Assembly: GCA_964242945.1 (NCBI GenBank) | Contig: CAXTCF010000043.1 | Span: forward strand, 1-25,058 | Source of the DNA: Mesorhizobium_B sp964242945 | Lineage (GTDB): Bacteria; Pseudomonadota; Alphaproteobacteria; Rhizobiales; Rhizobiaceae | DNA length: 25,058 nucleotides | Direction of reading: 5' to 3' | In this document: positions 14,781 to 21,923 of the stretch, piece after piece | Layout of the letters: each line of letters opens with the position of its first letter | Numbering within the stretch: position 1 is the first letter of the stretch | Position numbers and translations under genes: made by a program | Notes under the pieces: generated by a model | Told to the model about the DNA's origin: nothing | The model's input: the letters and a program-made list of their open reading frames with translations, nothing else | Database searches by the model: none

Positions 14781-15650
14781 TCAACGCCGGAGCCGCGCGA
14801 GCAGCGAGGAGGTGTCCCAGCGCCCGCCGCCCATCGCCTGCACGTCCTTGTAGAACTGATCCACCAGCGCCGTGACAGGCAGGGCGGCGCCGTTGCGGTC
14901 GGCTTCGCTCAAGCAGATGCCGATATCCTTGCGCATCCAATCCACCGCGAAGCCGAACTCGTAGCGGCCCTCATCCATCGTCTTGTGGCGGTTCTCCATC
15001 TGCCAGGAGCCCGCCGCGCCCTTGGAGATGACGTCCACCACCGCTGCGACATCGAGCCCAGCCCGCTTGCCGAAGTTGAGCCCTTCCGCAAGCCCCTGGA
15101 GCAGGCCGGCGATACAGATCTGATTGACCATCTTGGTCAGCTGCCCCGCGCCGCTCGGCCCCATCAGGCCGACCATCTTGGCATAGGCTGACATCACCGG
15201 CTTGGCCCGCGCAAACGCTTCCGCCCCGCCGCCGACCATCACGGTAAGCTGGCCATTCTCCGCCCCCGCCTGCCCGCCGGACACCGGCGCATCGAGAAAT
15301 GCGAAACCGCGGCTCCCCGCAACCTCGGCAAGTTCCCGCGCGACGGCTGCGGAGGCGGTGGTGTTGTCGATGAACACGGCTCCGGGCTTCATCGCGGAAA
15401 ACGCTCCGTCCAGGCCCGTCGTGACGCTGCGCAGGTCATCGTCATTGCCGACGCAGGCGAACACGAAATCCTTGTCCCTGGCCGCCTCGGCGGGCGTCGG
15501 GGCAGAACTGCCGCCATGCTCACCGACCCACTTCTCCGCTTTCTCAGCAGTGCGGTTGAAGACGGCGACGTCGTGGCCGCCGCGCTTGGCCAGATGCCCG
15601 GCCATGGGATAGCCCATCACGCCCAAGCCGATGAATGCGACGGTTGCCAT
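14781..15650 (-). CDS. 3-hydroxyisobutyrate dehydrogenase / beta-hydroxyacid dehydrogenase family oxidoreductase
   Basis: A 289-residue NAD(P)-dependent beta-hydroxyacid dehydrogenase. The Rossmann motif GLGVMGYPMAGHL at 8-20 opens the protein. The substrate-binding signature DAPVSGGQAGAENGQLTVMVGG follows at about 120-141, and the catalytic Lys173 lies in GAGQLTKMVNQ. The C-terminal all-helical domain is complete. The family includes 3-hydroxyisobutyrate dehydrogenase (valine breakdown), tartronate semialdehyde reductase and broad-specificity enzymes; sequence alone does not decide between them. The motif FNRTAEK after the second strand, with Arg in place of an acidic residue, favours NADP(H). 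ATG 15650 gives the standard N terminus. It lies 9 bp before (in transcription order, after) mobB on the same strand, so it may be the last gene of that operon. Confidence 0.88.
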   Translation of the reverse strand: MATVAFIGLGVMGYPMAGHLAKRGGHDVAVFNRTAEKAEKWVGEHGGSSAPTPAEAARDKDFVFACVGNDDDLRSVTTGLDGAFSAMKPGAVFIDNTTASAAVARELAEVAGSRGFAFLDAPVSGGQAGAENGQLTVMVGGGAEAFARAKPVMSAYAKMVGLMGPSGAGQLTKMVNQICIAGLLQGLAEGLNFGKRAGLDVAAVVDVISKGAAGSWQMENRHKTMDEGRYEFGFAVDWMRKDIGICLSEADRNGAALPVTALVDQFYKDVQAMGGGRWDTSSLLARLRR

Positions 15651-15659
15651 GGGAACTCC

Positions 15660-16214
15660 TTAGTCGGTCGGTGTTTCTGTCGGTGCTCCTTCGGCACGCT
15701 TTCTTACGGCGTCAAGGCCGGTCTCGTGCTCTATGAAGTCGGCCATGCCGCGGAAGTCATCGAGGGCGAAAACCGGCAGGGTCTCGCAGTCAACCGGATG
15801 GTCCGCCGCGATTGCCCGGATCGTCTCGTCATGTTCACTCATCGGGCTGCGGTCCCGCGCCTCCACCCGCCGCGCTTCGATCTTCGGGTGGCCCTCGCGC
15901 TTGTAGCCTTCGATCAGCACGAGGTCGCAAGGGGCGAGCCGCGCCAGCACGGCTTCCAGCGGCGGCTCTTCCGCGCCGCGCAACTCGTGCATGACCGCCC
16001 AGCGGCTGCCGCCGACGATGGCGACTTCCGTTGCGCCCGCTTCGCGGTGGCGAAAACTGTCGGTGCCGGGCTTGTCGATGTCGAAGCCGTGGTGCGCATG
16101 CTTGACCGTGGAAACCGTCCAGCCGCGGGCGGTGAGTTCCCGAACCAGCTTTTCCGTCAGCGTGGTCTTACCCGAATTTTTCCAGCCGGTGATGCCGAAC
16201 ACGCGCTGCGTCAT
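15660..16214 (-). CDS. mobB: molybdopterin-guanine dinucleotide biosynthesis protein MobB
   Basis: A 184-residue P-loop GTPase adaptor of molybdenum cofactor maturation. The Walker A is GWKNSGKTTL near the N terminus. The family segments VSTVKHAHHGFDIDKPGTDS, FRHREAGATEV and LVLIEGYKREGHPKIE follow. MobB binds GTP and assists MobA in forming the guanine dinucleotide cofactor used by DMSO-reductase-type enzymes. The start ATG 16214 overlaps the mobA stop (ATGA), so the pair is translationally coupled. The C-terminal about 15 residues (EGAPTETPTD) are a disordered tail. Confidence 0.95.
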   Translation of the reverse strand: MTQRVFGITGWKNSGKTTLTEKLVRELTARGWTVSTVKHAHHGFDIDKPGTDSFRHREAGATEVAIVGGSRWAVMHELRGAEEPPLEAVLARLAPCDLVLIEGYKREGHPKIEARRVEARDRSPMSEHDETIRAIAADHPVDCETLPVFALDDFRGMADFIEHETGLDAVRKRAEGAPTETPTD

Positions 16215-16837
16215 GGAAGTTCCGCCGCCAGCTTCTCCGCCCGGACGAGATCCGCCGGCGTGTTGATGTTGAAGAACGGGTCGAACGGCCCCAAAGGGAG
16301 GGCGAGCATTGGAAACTCCACCGCTTCGAACCCGACCCGCTCCAGGAACGTCAGCACGCGCCCGGTTCCAGCCGTTGCGAGGAAGCGGCGGAGTTCATCC
16401 TTCAGCCCGCACGGCCAAAGCGTAAAAACCCGATGAAGGCTGCCGCCTGAAGCCGCAACGGCAACCCGATCCTGTCCCGCCTCCGTCAGCCTCGCCACGA
16501 GGTCTGCCGGGAAGAACGGCGTATCGACGGCGACCGTGACCACCGCCTTGCCCTCCTCGCCTGCCCAATCCAGCGCCGCCAGGATGCCGCCGAGCGGACC
16601 CGGATAATCCGCGACCGGATCGGGCAGCACCGGCAGGCCCAGAAACGCAAAACTCCCGGCATCGCCGTTTGCATTGACGGCAAGCGCGGCTACCTGCGGC
16701 CTGAGACGGCTCGTGCAGCGTTCCGCGAGCGTTGCCCCGTTAAGCGGGCAAAGCGCCTTATCGCGACCCCCCATGCGGGAGGAACGGCCGCCGGCGAGGA
16801 TCACGCCGGCGGGCAGAACCAAGTCAGACGCCTTCAT
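16211..16837 (-). CDS. mobA: molybdenum cofactor guanylyltransferase MobA
   Basis: A 208-residue nucleotidyltransferase that joins GMP to molybdopterin to give the MGD cofactor. The N-terminal GTP-binding signature is LAGGRSSRMGGRDKALCPLNG. The middle motifs VLPDPVADYPGPLGGILAAL and VVTVAVDTPFFPADLV (the metal-binding region) and the C-terminal FFNINTPADL are all typical. ATG 16837 lies inside the end of the upstream DMT-transporter gene (14-bp overlap), and the stop overlaps mobB. This makes a three-gene coupled operon, transporter-mobA-mobB. The organism therefore probably uses MGD enzymes encoded elsewhere. Confidence 0.95.
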   Translation of the reverse strand: MKASDLVLPAGVILAGGRSSRMGGRDKALCPLNGATLAERCTSRLRPQVAALAVNANGDAGSFAFLGLPVLPDPVADYPGPLGGILAALDWAGEEGKAVVTVAVDTPFFPADLVARLTEAGQDRVAVAASGGSLHRVFTLWPCGLKDELRRFLATAGTGRVLTFLERVGFEAVEFPMLALPLGPFDPFFNINTPADLVRAEKLAAELP

Positions 16838-17741
16838 TGGCTGGGGAAGCCGCAGCCGCGCGTGTTGCAGACGTGCGGCCGCGCACCCGTTCGCGGTAAA
16901 GCATGTATAGGCCGGAACCCACGATGATCAGCGCGCCCAGAACGTGCGTCGCATCGGGAATTTCGTTGAACAGGAGGAAGCCCAGCACGCCGGCAGTCAG
17001 CAGGCCGACATAGCGGAACGGCGCGATGAAGGAGAGGTCGCCGACGCGGTTCGACATGATCAGGAACTGGTAGCCGACGAGCAGCAGCCCCGCGCCGAGA
17101 AAGAACAGCAGATAGTAGTGAGCCTGCATCGGCGACCAGCCGCCCAGGGGCCCGACCAGACCGGCCCCGGCAAGCGTCACGCAAAGCGAGGTGACGAAGG
17201 TGAGGAACAGGGAAGGGATCGTCTTCGGCGCGCTGCGGGTGGCGAGGTCGCGCACCACGCAGGCGGCGACGCTGACGAGCAGCAGCAAGGCGTGAGCGTT
17301 AAAACCTTCCGGCCCCGGCCGGACGATGATCAGCACGCCGAAGAACCCTGCCGCGATCGAAAGCCAGCGCCGCCAGCCCACCGGCTCGCCCAGGAACAGC
17401 GCCGCGGCCATCGTGACGCCGAGCGGCAGGGCCTGCATCACTGCCGTCGCATTGGCGAGCGGCAGGTGGGGCAGCGCGATCAGGAAGCAGACGGTGGAGC
17501 AGACTTCGGATGCGACCCGCAGCGCCACGGCCGGGTGAAAGGCGGTGCGCAAAGGCGGCAGCGCATCGGCCCGCCAGGCGAGCAGGCCGATCAGGAACGT
17601 GGCGATCAGCCCGCGAACGAACATCACCTGCCCCACGTTGATCGACACCGCGACGAGTTTGGTCACGGCATCGTTCGCACTGAAGCCGATCGCCGAAAGC
17701 GCCATCAGCAGCGCGCCTGTGAAGTTGGGAGACAAGGGCAA
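16824..17741 (-). CDS. DMT-superfamily (EamA) transporter
   Basis: A 305-residue inner-membrane protein with ten predicted helices in two EamA repeats (GALLMALSAIGFSANDAVTK opens the first; IPSLFLTFVTSLCVTLAGAG the second). EamA carriers export or exchange small metabolites; the substrate cannot be inferred. Family landmarks are VMFVRGLIATFLI, ATAVMQALPLGVTMAAALFLGE and FIAPFRYVGLLTAGVLGFLLFNE. The C terminus ends in a basic cytoplasmic tail. The start used is the TTG at 17741; a homologous-looking MPLSPNFTGAL N terminus supports it, though ATG about 50 bp further in is an alternative. It overlaps mobA by 14 bp, so it is the first gene of the mob operon. There is no sequence evidence that it transports molybdate or cofactor. 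Confidence 0.88.
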   Translation of the reverse strand: MPLSPNFTGALLMALSAIGFSANDAVTKLVAVSINVGQVMFVRGLIATFLIGLLAWRADALPPLRTAFHPAVALRVASEVCSTVCFLIALPHLPLANATAVMQALPLGVTMAAALFLGEPVGWRRWLSIAAGFFGVLIIVRPGPEGFNAHALLLLVSVAACVVRDLATRSAPKTIPSLFLTFVTSLCVTLAGAGLVGPLGGWSPMQAHYYLLFFLGAGLLLVGYQFLIMSNRVGDLSFIAPFRYVGLLTAGVLGFLLFNEIPDATHVLGALIIVGSGLYMLYRERVRGRTSATRAAAASPANEGV

Positions 17742-17982
17742 GATGCGGTTCCGCCGGAAGAACCGGAGGCTTTACGCATCGTGCCCGGCGCCTGCAATGG
17801 TTGTGGGCTGGGCCAAATCGAAGCCTGTCTGATGCCAGGGAGGCTTTTCCAGGCTTGGCTTGGCGCCTGACCGCGAAAGCCGGCGGCCAGCGCTGCCAAA
17901 AACCGCTTCGGATTGGCTCATCGTTCAAAAGCCTTCATACGTCCGGACGTCCGTGCAACCATCGAGGAGGGGACGGCAGCAC

Positions 17983-18423
17983 ATGGTCAACCACTGGATC
18001 GGGGTTGCAAGCTGCGACCATGTGCGGCGCGGCGTCGAAGGCGGTTTCTGCCAGCTTGGACACGGCAAGGCGGCACCCTTGGAGCGGTTGAAGCCGAGCG
18101 ACCGCATTATCTGCTATTCGCCTCGCGACACGCTCGAAGGCGGCAAGCCCTTGCAGGCCTTTACGGCGATCGGCACCGTTCTGGAAGGACCCGTGCGGCA
18201 AGGCGTCGTGGGAGCGTTCAAGTCGTTCCGGCGTGACGTCCGCTTCTTTGAGGCGTGGCAGGCGCCGATCCGGCTGCTGCTCGAAAAACTCTCCTTCACG
18301 CGGGGAAAAGCCTCGTGGGGCTATGCCTTCCGGCACGGTGTTTTTCCGATCAACGCGCAGGACTATGCCATCATCGCCGAAGCGATGGGCATCGGCGATG
18401 AGAAGGCAGGCGTGCAGGATTGA
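17983..18423 (+). CDS. EVE-domain protein
   Basis: A 146-residue protein consisting of one EVE (PUA-like) domain. It begins with NHWIGVASCDHVRRGVEGGF, continues through DRIICYSPR and FTAIGTVLEGP, and ends with the conserved WGYAFRHGVFPINAQDYAIIAEAMG. EVE domains bind modified bases in RNA or DNA and turn up both in housekeeping and in defence settings. No restriction nuclease is fused or adjacent here, so an RNA- or DNA-modification reader role is only an inference. The ATG at 17983 follows an AGGAGG box at a comfortable distance, so upstream in-frame codons are not used. It leads a plus-strand run with crcB and the pseudouridine synthase. Confidence 0.85.
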   Translation: MVNHWIGVASCDHVRRGVEGGFCQLGHGKAAPLERLKPSDRIICYSPRDTLEGGKPLQAFTAIGTVLEGPVRQGVVGAFKSFRRDVRFFEAWQAPIRLLLEKLSFTRGKASWGYAFRHGVFPINAQDYAIIAEAMGIGDEKAGVQD

Positions 18424-18454
18424 CGGAAGCCAAGTCGCGGCGCATCCCGGCGCG

Positions 18455-18835
18455 ATGCTCAATCTCCTCATCGTCATGGCTGGCGGCGGCTTGGGCGCGG
18501 GGGCGCGTCACCTCGTCAATCTCGCGTCCCTGCGCAATTTCGGGCCGAATTTTCCGTGGCACACGGCGGCGATCAACATCGTGGGATCGTTCGGCATCGG
18601 GGTGATCGCCGCCTGGCTTGCGGGCCGCGCCGGCTTGGCCCCTGAGTGGCGGCTCTTTCTCGTCACCGGCGTGCTCGGCGGCTTCACCACGTTCTCCGCC
18701 TTTTCGCTCGACGTGGCAGTGCTCTTGGGGCGGGGCGAAGGCGTGATGGCGTTCGCCTATGCCGGCTCCAGCGTGGTCGGCTCGCTCGCGGCGGTGTTCG
18801 CCGGATTGTGGGTCGCGCGCGCCTTCGCCGGGTGA
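18455..18835 (+). CDS. crcB: fluoride efflux channel CrcB (Fluc)
   Basis: A 126-residue, four-helix dual-topology membrane protein that exports fluoride as an antiparallel dimer. Family landmarks are GGGLGAGARHLVN, TAAINIVGSFGIGV (the pore Asn), and GVLGGFTTFSAFSLDV, which carries the Phe-box and central Na+-site motif. Length is normal. The longer open frame starts at 18233, but it only reads across the EVE gene; ATG 18455 is the correct start. I looked for a crcB-type fluoride riboswitch in the 31-bp gap upstream and saw none, which fits an operon-internal gene. Confidence 0.94.
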   Translation: MLNLLIVMAGGGLGAGARHLVNLASLRNFGPNFPWHTAAINIVGSFGIGVIAAWLAGRAGLAPEWRLFLVTGVLGGFTTFSAFSLDVAVLLGRGEGVMAFAYAGSSVVGSLAAVFAGLWVARAFAG

Positions 18836-18847
18836 TAGAGCCTCCGC

Positions 18848-19825
18848 ATGACGGGCGTGGAACAGATCGAGGTGAAGCCGGACGAGGCGGGCATGCGCCT
18901 CGACCGCTGGTTCAAGGTGCACTTTCCCGGCCTGGGCTTCGGCCACCTGCAAAAGCTGCTCCGCTCCGGCCAGGTCCGCGTGGACGGCGGCCGTGTCAAG
19001 AGCGACACCCGCGTAGAGCCCGGCCAGACCGTGCGCGTGCCTCCGCTCGACACCGACCGCAAGGAGGGCGAGGGCCTCAGCCCATCCGCCGTGCGCGCGG
19101 GCAGCGATGCCGAAGTGCTGCGCAAGATGCTGCTGCACGAGGACGACAAGGTCTTCGTCTTCAACAAGCCGGCGGGGTTGGCCGTGCAGGGCGGCTCCGG
19201 CGTGACCCGCCATGTCGATGGCATGCTCGAAGCGCTTCGCAACAAGAAGGGCGAGAAGCCGCGGCTCGTCCACCGTCTCGACCGCGACACGTCCGGCGTG
19301 CTCGTCGTGGCGCGCACGCGGCTGGCCGCTATGAAGCTGGCTGAAGCGTTCCGCGGGCGCGACGCGCACAAGACCTATTGGGCGCTGGTCAAGGGCGTGC
19401 CGAAGAAGCCGGAGGACAAGATCTCGACCTGGCTCGTCAAGGAGCCGACGCCGGACGGCGACCGTGTGCGCGTCGCCAGGCACGGCGAAACCGGCGCCGA
19501 CCATGCGGTCTCGCACTACCGCGTGGTGGAGCAGGCGGCGCGCACGCTGACCTGGCTGGAGATGGAGCCCTATACCGGCCGCACGCACCAGCTTCGCGTC
19601 CACGCGGCCTTCATCGGCAATCCGATCATCGGCGACCCCAAATATTTCGAGGCGGACACGAACTGGGATTTTCCGGGCGGCGTCCAAAACCGATTGCACC
19701 TGCATGCACGCCGCATCGTCATCCCGCACCCGGCAGGCGGCACGATCGACGTCACCGCGCCGCTCCCGCCCCACATGCGGCAGAGCTGGAACCTGCTCGG
19801 CTTCGACGCAGCGATGGAAGACTGA
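18848..19825 (+). CDS. RluA/RluC-family pseudouridine synthase
   Basis: A 325-residue enzyme that isomerises uridine to pseudouridine, most likely in 23S rRNA. The N-terminal S4 RNA-binding domain is intact (AGMRLDRWFKVHFPGLGF, LQKLLRSGQVRVDGGRV). The catalytic domain starts at VFNKPAGLAVQGG and includes HRLDRDTSGVLVVART with the catalytic Asp in the HRLDRD motif, then KTYWALVKGVP and the C-terminal GRTHQLRVHAA. The S4 domain makes RluC (positions 955/2504/2580) the closest match, but alphaproteobacterial members are not easily split into RluC and RluD. ATG 18848 is 12 bp after the crcB stop. Start and end match the family. Confidence 0.92.
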   Translation: MTGVEQIEVKPDEAGMRLDRWFKVHFPGLGFGHLQKLLRSGQVRVDGGRVKSDTRVEPGQTVRVPPLDTDRKEGEGLSPSAVRAGSDAEVLRKMLLHEDDKVFVFNKPAGLAVQGGSGVTRHVDGMLEALRNKKGEKPRLVHRLDRDTSGVLVVARTRLAAMKLAEAFRGRDAHKTYWALVKGVPKKPEDKISTWLVKEPTPDGDRVRVARHGETGADHAVSHYRVVEQAARTLTWLEMEPYTGRTHQLRVHAAFIGNPIIGDPKYFEADTNWDFPGGVQNRLHLHARRIVIPHPAGGTIDVTAPLPPHMRQSWNLLGFDAAMED

Positions 19826-19840
19826 TCTACGGATAATCAG

Positions 19841-20047
19841 ATGCTGACGAGAACCCTGGTCGCTTACCTACCCCTTCTGATCATCTTCGTGGCGGTGATG
19901 GTGTACTTGTACTTTGTGCGCCGCAGGGGAACCGCACAGATGCGCGCTGTGGCTGAAGTTGGCGAGCGCAACACACGCGCGGTAGAGGAAAATACAGCCG
20001 CGGTCAGGGCTTTGATCGAGGAACTCAAGACGCGCGACCGGTCGTGA
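19841..20047 (+). CDS. small single-pass membrane protein of unknown function
   Basis: A 68-residue protein with one N-terminal membrane helix (LVAYLPLLIIFVAVMVYLYFV) followed by a positively charged RRRG stop-transfer signal. The cytoplasmic tail is amphipathic and rich in Ala/Glu/Arg (QMRAVAEVGERNTRAVEENT, then AAVRALIEELKTRD), likely a short coiled coil. I do not recognise a functional family. The ATG at 19841 follows the pseudouridine synthase stop by 15 bp. The stop overlaps the following transporter start as GTGA, so it is part of the same translationally coupled string. A scaffold or oligomerising membrane anchor is the simplest guess. Confidence 0.7.
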   Translation: MLTRTLVAYLPLLIIFVAVMVYLYFVRRRGTAQMRAVAEVGERNTRAVEENTAAVRALIEELKTRDRS

Positions 20048-20955
20048 CGGAGGCTGCACTTGGGCGACGTGAGAGCTTAGATGCCGCCGCCGCGGCGATC
20101 ATGCTCGGCCTCACCTTCTGCTGGGGCCTGAACCAGGTCGCGATCAAGGTTGGCACCGCCGGCTTCAGCCCGGTGTTCATGATGTTCGCGCGTTCTGCAC
20201 TCGGTGCTGCTCTTGTCTATGGCTGGTGCTCCTTACGCGGCATTGCACTTTTCGAAAAAGATGGGTCGCTGCGGGCAGGCCTTCTCGTCGGCTTCCTGTT
20301 CGGGGCTGAGTTCACCCTGATCTTTTTCGGCCTGGATTACACCAGCGCGGCGCGCGCGGGCATGATGATCAACACGATGCCGTTCTGGGTGCTCGTCGGC
20401 GCGCACTTCCTGCTCGGCGAAAGGATGCTGCCGCGCCATCTGCTGGGACTGGCGCTGGCTTTCGGGGGCGTCGCGCTCGTCTTTTCCGACCGGCTGAGTT
20501 CGGCGGGCCCGGCCGCGCTGTGGGGCGATGCCTTGTGCTTGGCGGCAGGCGCCGCATGGGGCGTCACCAACCTGATCATCAAGCGCTCCAGGCTGGTCTT
20601 CGTCAGCGCGGAGAAGCTGCTGCTGTACCAACTCGCCGCGTCGGCCGCGATGGCCTTGGCCCTGCTGCCGATTTCGGGCTCGGCGTTCCGCGAAGTATCG
20701 GCCCTGACGGTCGGATCGCTGCTGTTCCAGGCGGTCTTGATCACCGCCGTAACCTATCTCATATGGTTCTGGCTGATGCGCCGCTACCCCGCGGCAGGCC
20801 TCGCCAGCTTCACGTTCCTGACCCCGGTCTTCGCGGTGCTTTGCGGCGCGGCACTTCTGGGAGAGCCGCTGACAGGGCGCATCTTTGCGGCGCTGGCGCT
20901 GATCGCGGCGGGGTTGATCGTCGTCAATCGGCCGGTGCGCCGCACGATTCCATAG
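20044..20955 (+). CDS. DMT-superfamily (EamA) transporter
   Basis: A 303-residue ten-helix EamA carrier. Landmarks are MLGLTFCWGLNQVAIKVGTAGFSP at the N terminus (here split as LGLTFCWGLNQ and VAIKVGTAGFSP), MMFARSALGAALVY, TSAARAGMMINTMPFWV, GVALVFSDRL and ASFTFLTPVFAVLCGAALLGEPL at the second-repeat end. It is clearly a different subgroup from the transporter next to mobA. Substrate unknown. The GTG at 20044 overlaps the stop of the 68-residue membrane protein. ATP12 follows 13 bp after the stop. In many alphaproteobacteria I recall a HAD hydrolase between the pseudouridine synthase and ATP12; here the transporter and small protein occupy that position. Confidence 0.9.
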   Translation: MTEAALGRRESLDAAAAAIMLGLTFCWGLNQVAIKVGTAGFSPVFMMFARSALGAALVYGWCSLRGIALFEKDGSLRAGLLVGFLFGAEFTLIFFGLDYTSAARAGMMINTMPFWVLVGAHFLLGERMLPRHLLGLALAFGGVALVFSDRLSSAGPAALWGDALCLAAGAAWGVTNLIIKRSRLVFVSAEKLLLYQLAASAAMALALLPISGSAFREVSALTVGSLLFQAVLITAVTYLIWFWLMRRYPAAGLASFTFLTPVFAVLCGAALLGEPLTGRIFAALALIAAGLIVVNRPVRRTIP

Positions 20956-20968
20956 GTTTGACGAACCC

Positions 20969-21763
20969 ATGCGCGAAATCCTTTTCGACCTCGAAGACAG
21001 CGTTGCCCTTTCCGATCCAGACCCGACGCGCCGCGCCCAGAAGCAGATGCGCACGCCGCTGCCGAAACGCTTCTACGAAAACGCGACTGTTGTGCGGGAG
21101 GAGGGCGCTTTTGCCGTGCGCCTCGACGGCAAGCCGGTGCGCACGCCGGGCCGCGCGCTGCTTGCCTTACCCAGCCAAGCCGCAGCGCAATTGATCGCGG
21201 ATGAATGGAACGCGCAGGGCGAAGAAATAAACCCGGTGTCGATGCCGGTGCTGCGCCTCGTCAACACGGCCACCGACGGCGTGTCGCTGGAAGTGGATGC
21301 CGTTGCCGAGGACATCCTGCGCTTTGCGTCCTCCGACCTGTTGCTCTACCGCGCGGAAGGGCCACAGGGCCTCGTGGACCGGCAGCGTGCGGCCTGGGAC
21401 CCTGTGCTCGACTGGGCAGGAACCAAGCTGCATGCCCGCTTCGTGCTGGCGGAAGGCGTGATGCCCGTGGCGCAGCCGCGCGAAGCAATCGCCGCGATCA
21501 ACATCCACCTTGGCTCCCGCAAGGAGCCGTTGCGGCTGGCCAGCCTGCACCTGATGACCAGCCTGATGGGCTCGGCCCTGCTGGCGCTGGCCGTGGAAGC
21601 CGGCGCGCTCGACGCGGAAGCCGCCTGGAAGGCCGCGCATGTGGACGAGGACTGGAACACGGAGCAGTGGGGCCAGGACTCGGAGGCAACAGCGCGGGGC
21701 AACGCGCGCAGGCGCGACTTTCTGGCGGCCGTCGCGCTGTTGCGCGCCTTGCCGCCGGTCTGA
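20969..21763 (+). CDS. ATP12-family F1-ATPase assembly chaperone
   Basis: A 264-residue homologue of mitochondrial Atp12, which shields the F1 alpha subunit during assembly of ATP synthase. Family sequences are visible: KRFYENATVVREEGAFAVRL, DGKPVRTPGRALLALPS, LIADEWNAQGEEINPVSMPV, LRLVNTATDGV, DLLLYRAEGPQGLVDRQRAA, WDPVLDWA and the C-terminal HVDEDWNTEQWGQDSEA. ATP12 is confined to alphaproteobacteria and mitochondria, so it is good taxonomic evidence for this window. ATG 20969 gives the typical MREILFDLED-like start. Length is normal. It closes the plus-strand operon that begins at the EVE gene or crcB. Confidence 0.95.
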   Translation: MREILFDLEDSVALSDPDPTRRAQKQMRTPLPKRFYENATVVREEGAFAVRLDGKPVRTPGRALLALPSQAAAQLIADEWNAQGEEINPVSMPVLRLVNTATDGVSLEVDAVAEDILRFASSDLLLYRAEGPQGLVDRQRAAWDPVLDWAGTKLHARFVLAEGVMPVAQPREAIAAINIHLGSRKEPLRLASLHLMTSLMGSALLALAVEAGALDAEAAWKAAHVDEDWNTEQWGQDSEATARGNARRRDFLAAVALLRALPPV

Positions 21764-21923
21764 TCCGCCGGTTTGTCTCAATAAACCACAGGTTTGCGCC
21801 GCCTTTCTGCCGAAAAGGATTGCGGGTCTCGCATTTTCCCTGAACATTGCCCGATGGATTGAATCAGGTTCGCCGTGGAGGAACGGCGGGACGCGTCAAG
21901 GGTAACATCAGGGAGGACAAGGA

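Noticed and set aside
18424..18454. Possible fluoride riboswitch before crcB.
   Set aside because: The gap is only 31 bp and lacks the conserved riboswitch core; the gene follows the EVE gene closely.
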